Below, one piece after another: positions 24,726 through 27,441 of a stretch of 27,441 nt of DNA. The stretch spans positions 1 through 27,441 of the forward strand of contig DAISYG010000021.1 in NCBI GenBank assembly GCA_036825435.1, read 5' to 3'. Each line of letters opens with the position of its first letter. The first letter of the stretch is position 1. The position numbers and the translations under genes were made by a program. Under the pieces are notes generated by a model that ran no database searches, had not been told where the DNA came from, and worked only from the letters and a program-made list of their open reading frames with translations. The DNA comes from UBA931 sp036825435 (GTDB lineage Bacteria > Pseudomonadota > Gammaproteobacteria > Burkholderiales > Casimicrobiaceae).

Positions 24726-25867
24726 AATATATCGACGAATTTCGTGATGGCGCCTTGGCCGCGCAGATCGCACAAACGATTGCACAAGAAGCAAATTCGT
24801 CGCGCGCTTATCACCTGATGGAGTTTTGCGGTGGACACACACACGCGATTTCTCGTTATGGATTGAAAGATTTATTGCCCGACAACGTGCGCATGATCCA
24901 TGGCCCCGGCTGCCCGGTGTGCGTGTTGCCGATAGGCCGGATCGATAGCGCCATTACATTGGCGCGTGATCATGATGTGACGCTGTGCACCTATGCGGAC
25001 ACAATGCGCGTGCCTGCCTCGCATGGTTCATCGTTGATCAAAGCCAAAGCCCAGGGAGCGGATATTCGTATGCTGTACTCGTGCGCAGATGCTCTGGCTT
25101 TGGCACAGAAGCATCCGGAAAAACAGGTGGTTTTCTTTGCGATCGGTTTTGAAACCACCACGCCGCCCACTGCCGTGATCATTCAGCAGGCCAGGGCGTT
25201 GGGGCTCAAAAACTTTTCGGTGTTCTGCAACCATGTATTAACGCCGCCAGCGATTGCACATATTCTGGAAGCGCCGGAATCGCAGGCTGCCAGGATTGAT
25301 GGGTTCATCGGTCCCGCGCACGTTTCGACAGTGATCGGCAGCGCGGCCTACGAGCCGTTCGCCGAAAAATATCGCAAGCCCGTCGTGATTGCCGGTTTTG
25401 AACCACTTGATGTGATGCAGGCGATTCTGATGTTGGTGCGTCAACTCAATGAGGGCAGGGCGGAGATTGAAAACGAATTCACGCGGGCGGTCACCCGCGA
25501 GGGCAATCAAAAAGCGCAGGCATTGATGGAAGAAGTGTTTGAACTGCGCGATACCTTTGAATGGCGCGGGCTGGGTGAAATGCCGCGCAGCGCACGAAAG
25601 ACTCGCACGACATACCGCGATTTCGATGCGGAGCAACGCTTCGAGATTCCATACCATCAGGTTGCAGACCACAAAGCCTGCGAATGTGGCGCGATCCTGC
25701 GCGGATTGAAAGAACCGGCAGACTGCAAGGTGTTCGGTACGGTATGCACCCCCGACAATCCTCTGGGGGCGTGCATGGTGTCATCCGAAGGCGCGTGTGC
25801 CGCGCATTACACCTATGGTCGTTTCCGTGATCACATTCATCGGGAAGCTGCACAACATGAACAATAA
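24722..25867 (+). CDS. hypD: HypD iron-sulfur hydrogenase maturation protein
   Basis: The [4Fe-4S] scaffold on which the Fe(CN)2CO group is built together with HypC and HypE. The 381-residue product has the catalytic cysteines C36 in FCGGHTH and C64, C67 in GPGCPVCV, corresponding to C41, C69 and C72 of E. coli HypD. The C-terminal cysteine-rich part (KACECGAIL, ADCKVFGTVCTP, GACMVSSEGAC) binds the cluster. It overlaps hypC by 4 nt and hypE by 11 nt, indicating coupled translation. Confidence 0.97.
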   Translation: MKYIDEFRDGALAAQIAQTIAQEANSSRAYHLMEFCGGHTHAISRYGLKDLLPDNVRMIHGPGCPVCVLPIGRIDSAITLARDHDVTLCTYADTMRVPASHGSSLIKAKAQGADIRMLYSCADALALAQKHPEKQVVFFAIGFETTTPPTAVIIQQARALGLKNFSVFCNHVLTPPAIAHILEAPESQAARIDGFIGPAHVSTVIGSAAYEPFAEKYRKPVVIAGFEPLDVMQAILMLVRQLNEGRAEIENEFTRAVTREGNQKAQALMEEVFELRDTFEWRGLGEMPRSARKTRTTYRDFDAEQRFEIPYHQVADHKACECGAILRGLKEPADCKVFGTVCTPDNPLGACMVSSEGACAAHYTYGRFRDHIHREAAQHEQ

Positions 25868-26906
25868 ACGAAAAACTTATATTCGCCCATTGGATTTCAA
25901 GAATGGCCGTGTGGACATGACGCATGGCAGCGGCGGACGTGCATCGGCGCAGTTGATAGAAACGCTGTTTGCCGACGCATTCGATAATGACTACCTTCGC
26001 CAGCGTAATGATCAGGCGGTATTCGATGTCAACGCAGGGCGCATGGTGGTGTCCACCGACGCCCATGTTATCTCACCACTGTTTTTTCCCGGCGGCGATA
26101 TCGGATGCCTGTCGGTACACGGCACGGTCAATGATGTGGCGATGTCAGGCGCCACCCCTCTGTATCTGGCGGCATCATTCATTCTCGAAGAGGGATTCCC
26201 GCTGGCGGATCTGAAGAAGATCGTTGAATCCATGGCCCGGGCGGCGCGTGAGGCCGATGTGCAGATCGTGACCGGTGATACCAAGGTTGTCGAGCAGGGC
26301 AAGGGCGATGGTGTATTCATCACCACCACCGGTATCGGCGCGGTGCCGCACGGTATCGACATTCGTGGTGATCGCGCGCGGCCAGGTGACGCAATATTGG
26401 TTAATGGCACGATTGGCGACCATGGTGTCGCGGTGATGGCGTTACGCGAAGAACTGTCGTTCAGCACCACATTGCAGTCGGATACCGCCGCATTGCATAC
26501 GCTGGTGGCAGCGATGACAGAAGCCGTTCCAGACATCCATTGCCTACGTGACCCGACGCGCGGCGGGTTGGGAACAACACTCAACGAACTGGCGCAGCAA
26601 TCCGGCTACGGCATGATGATTGACGAAACGGCACTGCCAATCAAGCCGGAAGTCAATGCGGCATGCGAATTTCTGGGCCTTGATCCGTTGTACGTCGCCA
26701 ACGAAGGCAAACTGGTGGCGATCTGCGCGCAGGAAGACGCGGAAAAATTGTTGAACGCAATGCGCCAGCATCCCTTGGGCAAAGACGCAGCGATTATCGG
26801 CAAGGCGATTGCCGATGAACATTGTTTCGTGCAGATGAAGACTGCGTTTGGTGGTGGTCGTGTTGTGGATTGGTTGACGGGCGAGCAGTTGCCGCGGATT
26901 TGCTGA
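25857..26906 (+). CDS. hypE: HypE carbamoyl dehydratase
   Basis: An ATP-dependent enzyme that dehydrates the thiocarboxamide on its own C-terminal cysteine to thiocyanate, the CN donor for the hydrogenase iron. The 349-residue product belongs to the PurM/ThiL-like family, with the N-terminal MTHGSGGRAS and the nucleotide-binding CLSVHGTVNDVAMSGATPLYL region. The diagnostic C-terminus PRIC is intact. The ATG at 25857 is chosen because the preceding in-frame codons overlap hypD and are not family-like. It is the last gene of the island; no regulatory hup genes follow. Confidence 0.97.
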   Translation: MNNKRKTYIRPLDFKNGRVDMTHGSGGRASAQLIETLFADAFDNDYLRQRNDQAVFDVNAGRMVVSTDAHVISPLFFPGGDIGCLSVHGTVNDVAMSGATPLYLAASFILEEGFPLADLKKIVESMARAAREADVQIVTGDTKVVEQGKGDGVFITTTGIGAVPHGIDIRGDRARPGDAILVNGTIGDHGVAVMALREELSFSTTLQSDTAALHTLVAAMTEAVPDIHCLRDPTRGGLGTTLNELAQQSGYGMMIDETALPIKPEVNAACEFLGLDPLYVANEGKLVAICAQEDAEKLLNAMRQHPLGKDAAIIGKAIADEHCFVQMKTAFGGGRVVDWLTGEQLPRIC

Positions 26907-26910
26907 GGTC

Positions 26911-26954
26911 AGGGATCAGGTTTCAGGCATCAGGGGTCAGGTTTCAGGGATCAG
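26911..26954. repeat. Tandem heptamer array AGGNNTC
   Basis: Six consecutive copies of the 7-bp unit AGGNNTC (variants AGGGATC, AGGTTTC, AGGCATC, AGGGGTC, AGGTTTC, AGGGATC) run from 26911 to 26952, followed by AG. A further partial copy precedes them. It starts 4 bp after the hypE stop. Confidence 0.85.
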
Positions 26955-26989
26955 AAAAACTCCGGGCTTCATACACACAATGAGGCATC

Positions 26990-27017
26990 GTAGGGGCGAA
27001 AAATTTTTCGCCCCTAC
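26990..27017. terminator. 28-bp perfect palindrome, likely bidirectional terminator
   Basis: The left half, GTAGGGGCGAAAAA, is followed directly by its exact reverse complement. Folded, it gives a GC-rich stem flanking an A/T core; with no separate T-tract it is not a textbook terminator, but it is the first strong hairpin after hypE (84 bp downstream). Part of the motif (CCCCTAC) is repeated just after it at about 27021-27027. It may equally be a dispersed REP-like element. Confidence 0.5.
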
Positions 27018-27096
27018 AAGCCCCTACATCACCGAAGCGCAAAACGTTCCTTTCCCACCGCAACATTCGACTTCTCCACCACGACATCCAAAAAAC

Positions 27097-27112
27097 TGCC
27101 GTCATTCCCGCG
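27097..27112 (+). repeat. 16-bp repeat, left copy of an inverted pair
   Basis: TGCCGTCATTCCCGCG here is the exact reverse complement of 27350-27365. The left copy is part of a small hairpin in which ATTCCCG (27104-27110) pairs with CGGGAAT (27122-27128). It resembles the widespread intergenic GTCATTCCCGCG repeat. Confidence 0.75.
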
Positions 27113-27169
27113 AGTAGTAGACGGGAATCCAGAAGCCAATACTCATCGCTTTCACGATGCGTTTTTCGC

Positions 27170-27195
27170 GGCGGATAACGCTGCGCTAATCCGCC
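27170..27195 (+). repeat. 26-bp hairpin repeat, left copy
   Basis: A self-complementary repeat with GGCGGAT at one end and ATCCGCC at the other. It matches the reverse complement of 27399-27424 at 23 of 26 positions. Confidence 0.75.
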
Positions 27196-27349
27196 CTATG
27201 GTTTTGTGTGAGCGAAGTACGGAGTTTTTCTGATTCCTGAACGCCACGTCGCTTCGCTCCTCGCAATGACATCCGTTTTTTGAATGTTTTGATGTAGCGC
27301 AACGTTTTGCGCTTGAGCGAAGTGTTGGAAAGTCTCCCTCGCCTGCCTG

Positions 27350-27365
27350 CGCGGGAATGACGGCA
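27350..27365 (-). repeat. 16-bp repeat, right copy of an inverted pair
   Basis: An exact reverse complement of 27097-27112. The two copies bound a 269-bp interval that includes one copy of the 26-bp hairpin repeat. Confidence 0.75.
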
Positions 27366-27398
27366 ATGTTTTGGATGGTGTGGTGGGGATGGATATAG

Positions 27399-27424
27399 GG
27401 TGGATTAGCGAAGCGTTATCCACC
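27399..27424 (-). repeat. 26-bp hairpin repeat, right copy
   Basis: An inverted copy of 27170-27195 with three differences, two of which (positions 3 and 24) are compensatory in the stem, so the terminal stem GGTGGAT/ATCCACC stays paired. Confidence 0.75.
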
Positions 27425-27441
27425 ATCAGCCTTTGCAGAAT

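Larger units (their letters stand above)
26907..27441. other. Gene-free repeat mosaic downstream of hypE
   Basis: This 535-bp stretch carries no supportable gene. It is made of short repeats listed separately: a heptamer tandem array, a 28-bp palindrome, an inverted pair of a 16-bp GCGGGAATGACGG-type repeat, an inverted pair of a 26-bp hairpin repeat, and a GTCATTGCGAGG-type dispersed repeat in reverse orientation (27247-27270). Such sequences are common intergenic repeats in beta- and gammaproteobacteria. No tRNA, CRISPR unit or transposase remnant was recognised. Confidence 0.75.

Noticed and set aside
26911..26954. CRISPR-like array
   Set aside because: Units are only 7 bp with no spacers and no cas genes nearby; it is a simple tandem repeat.
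27196..27426. Minus-strand 76-residue reading frame in the right-end repeat region
   Set aside because: Its translation includes VIARSEATW and PSFPRRQ, which are typical translations of dispersed intergenic repeats, not a real protein. No ribosome binding site and no family resemblance.

Overview
The window reads as a chromosomal segment of a facultatively anaerobic proteobacterium. A betaproteobacterium is most likely, because gyrA runs directly into serC and a methylated-DNA repair gene overlaps xerD, both arrangements I associate with that class. GC content looks to be in the low fifties. No rRNA, tRNA, phage or transposase gene was seen. All genes lie on the + strand except ligB.

Layout: (1) 115-3766, gyrA and serC, ending at a bidirectional terminator shared with a convergent ligB-type NAD-dependent DNA ligase (3814-5517, - strand). 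(2) 5709-11290, a periplasmic nitrate reductase operon napD-napA-napG-napH-napB. It starts at a well-formed FNR-type anaerobic promoter and ends at a rho-independent terminator. There is no napC. NapB carries a lipobox, and NapA is longer than the enterobacterial enzyme. (3) 11411-16343, housekeeping genes: an RsuA-family pseudouridine synthase, an ArgD/AstC aminotransferase, a methylated-DNA cysteine methyltransferase overlapping xerD, and a PaeA/YtfL-type CBS-domain membrane protein. (4) 16432-26906, a complete [NiFe]-hydrogenase maturation island, hupDFGHIJK followed by hypABFCDE, but without the structural hydrogenase genes. HypB has an exceptional histidine-rich stretch. A 142-bp inverted-repeat element sits between hypF and hypC and supplies the hypF stop codon. 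(5) 26907-27441, a gene-free repeat mosaic: heptamer tandem repeats, a 28-bp perfect palindrome and several inverted copies of short dispersed repeats.

How the genes work together: HypA/B insert nickel, HypC/D/E/F build the Fe(CN)2CO group, and HupD-K serve a membrane-bound uptake hydrogenase encoded elsewhere. Such an enzyme would feed quinols that NapGH could oxidise, passing electrons through NapB to NapA. Hydrogen-dependent nitrate reduction is therefore a reasonable inference, but not demonstrated. I did not find a clearly new gene system. The most unusual items are the hypF-hypC palindromic element, the napC-less nap operon with a putative lipoprotein NapB, and the orphan hydrogenase maturation cluster.
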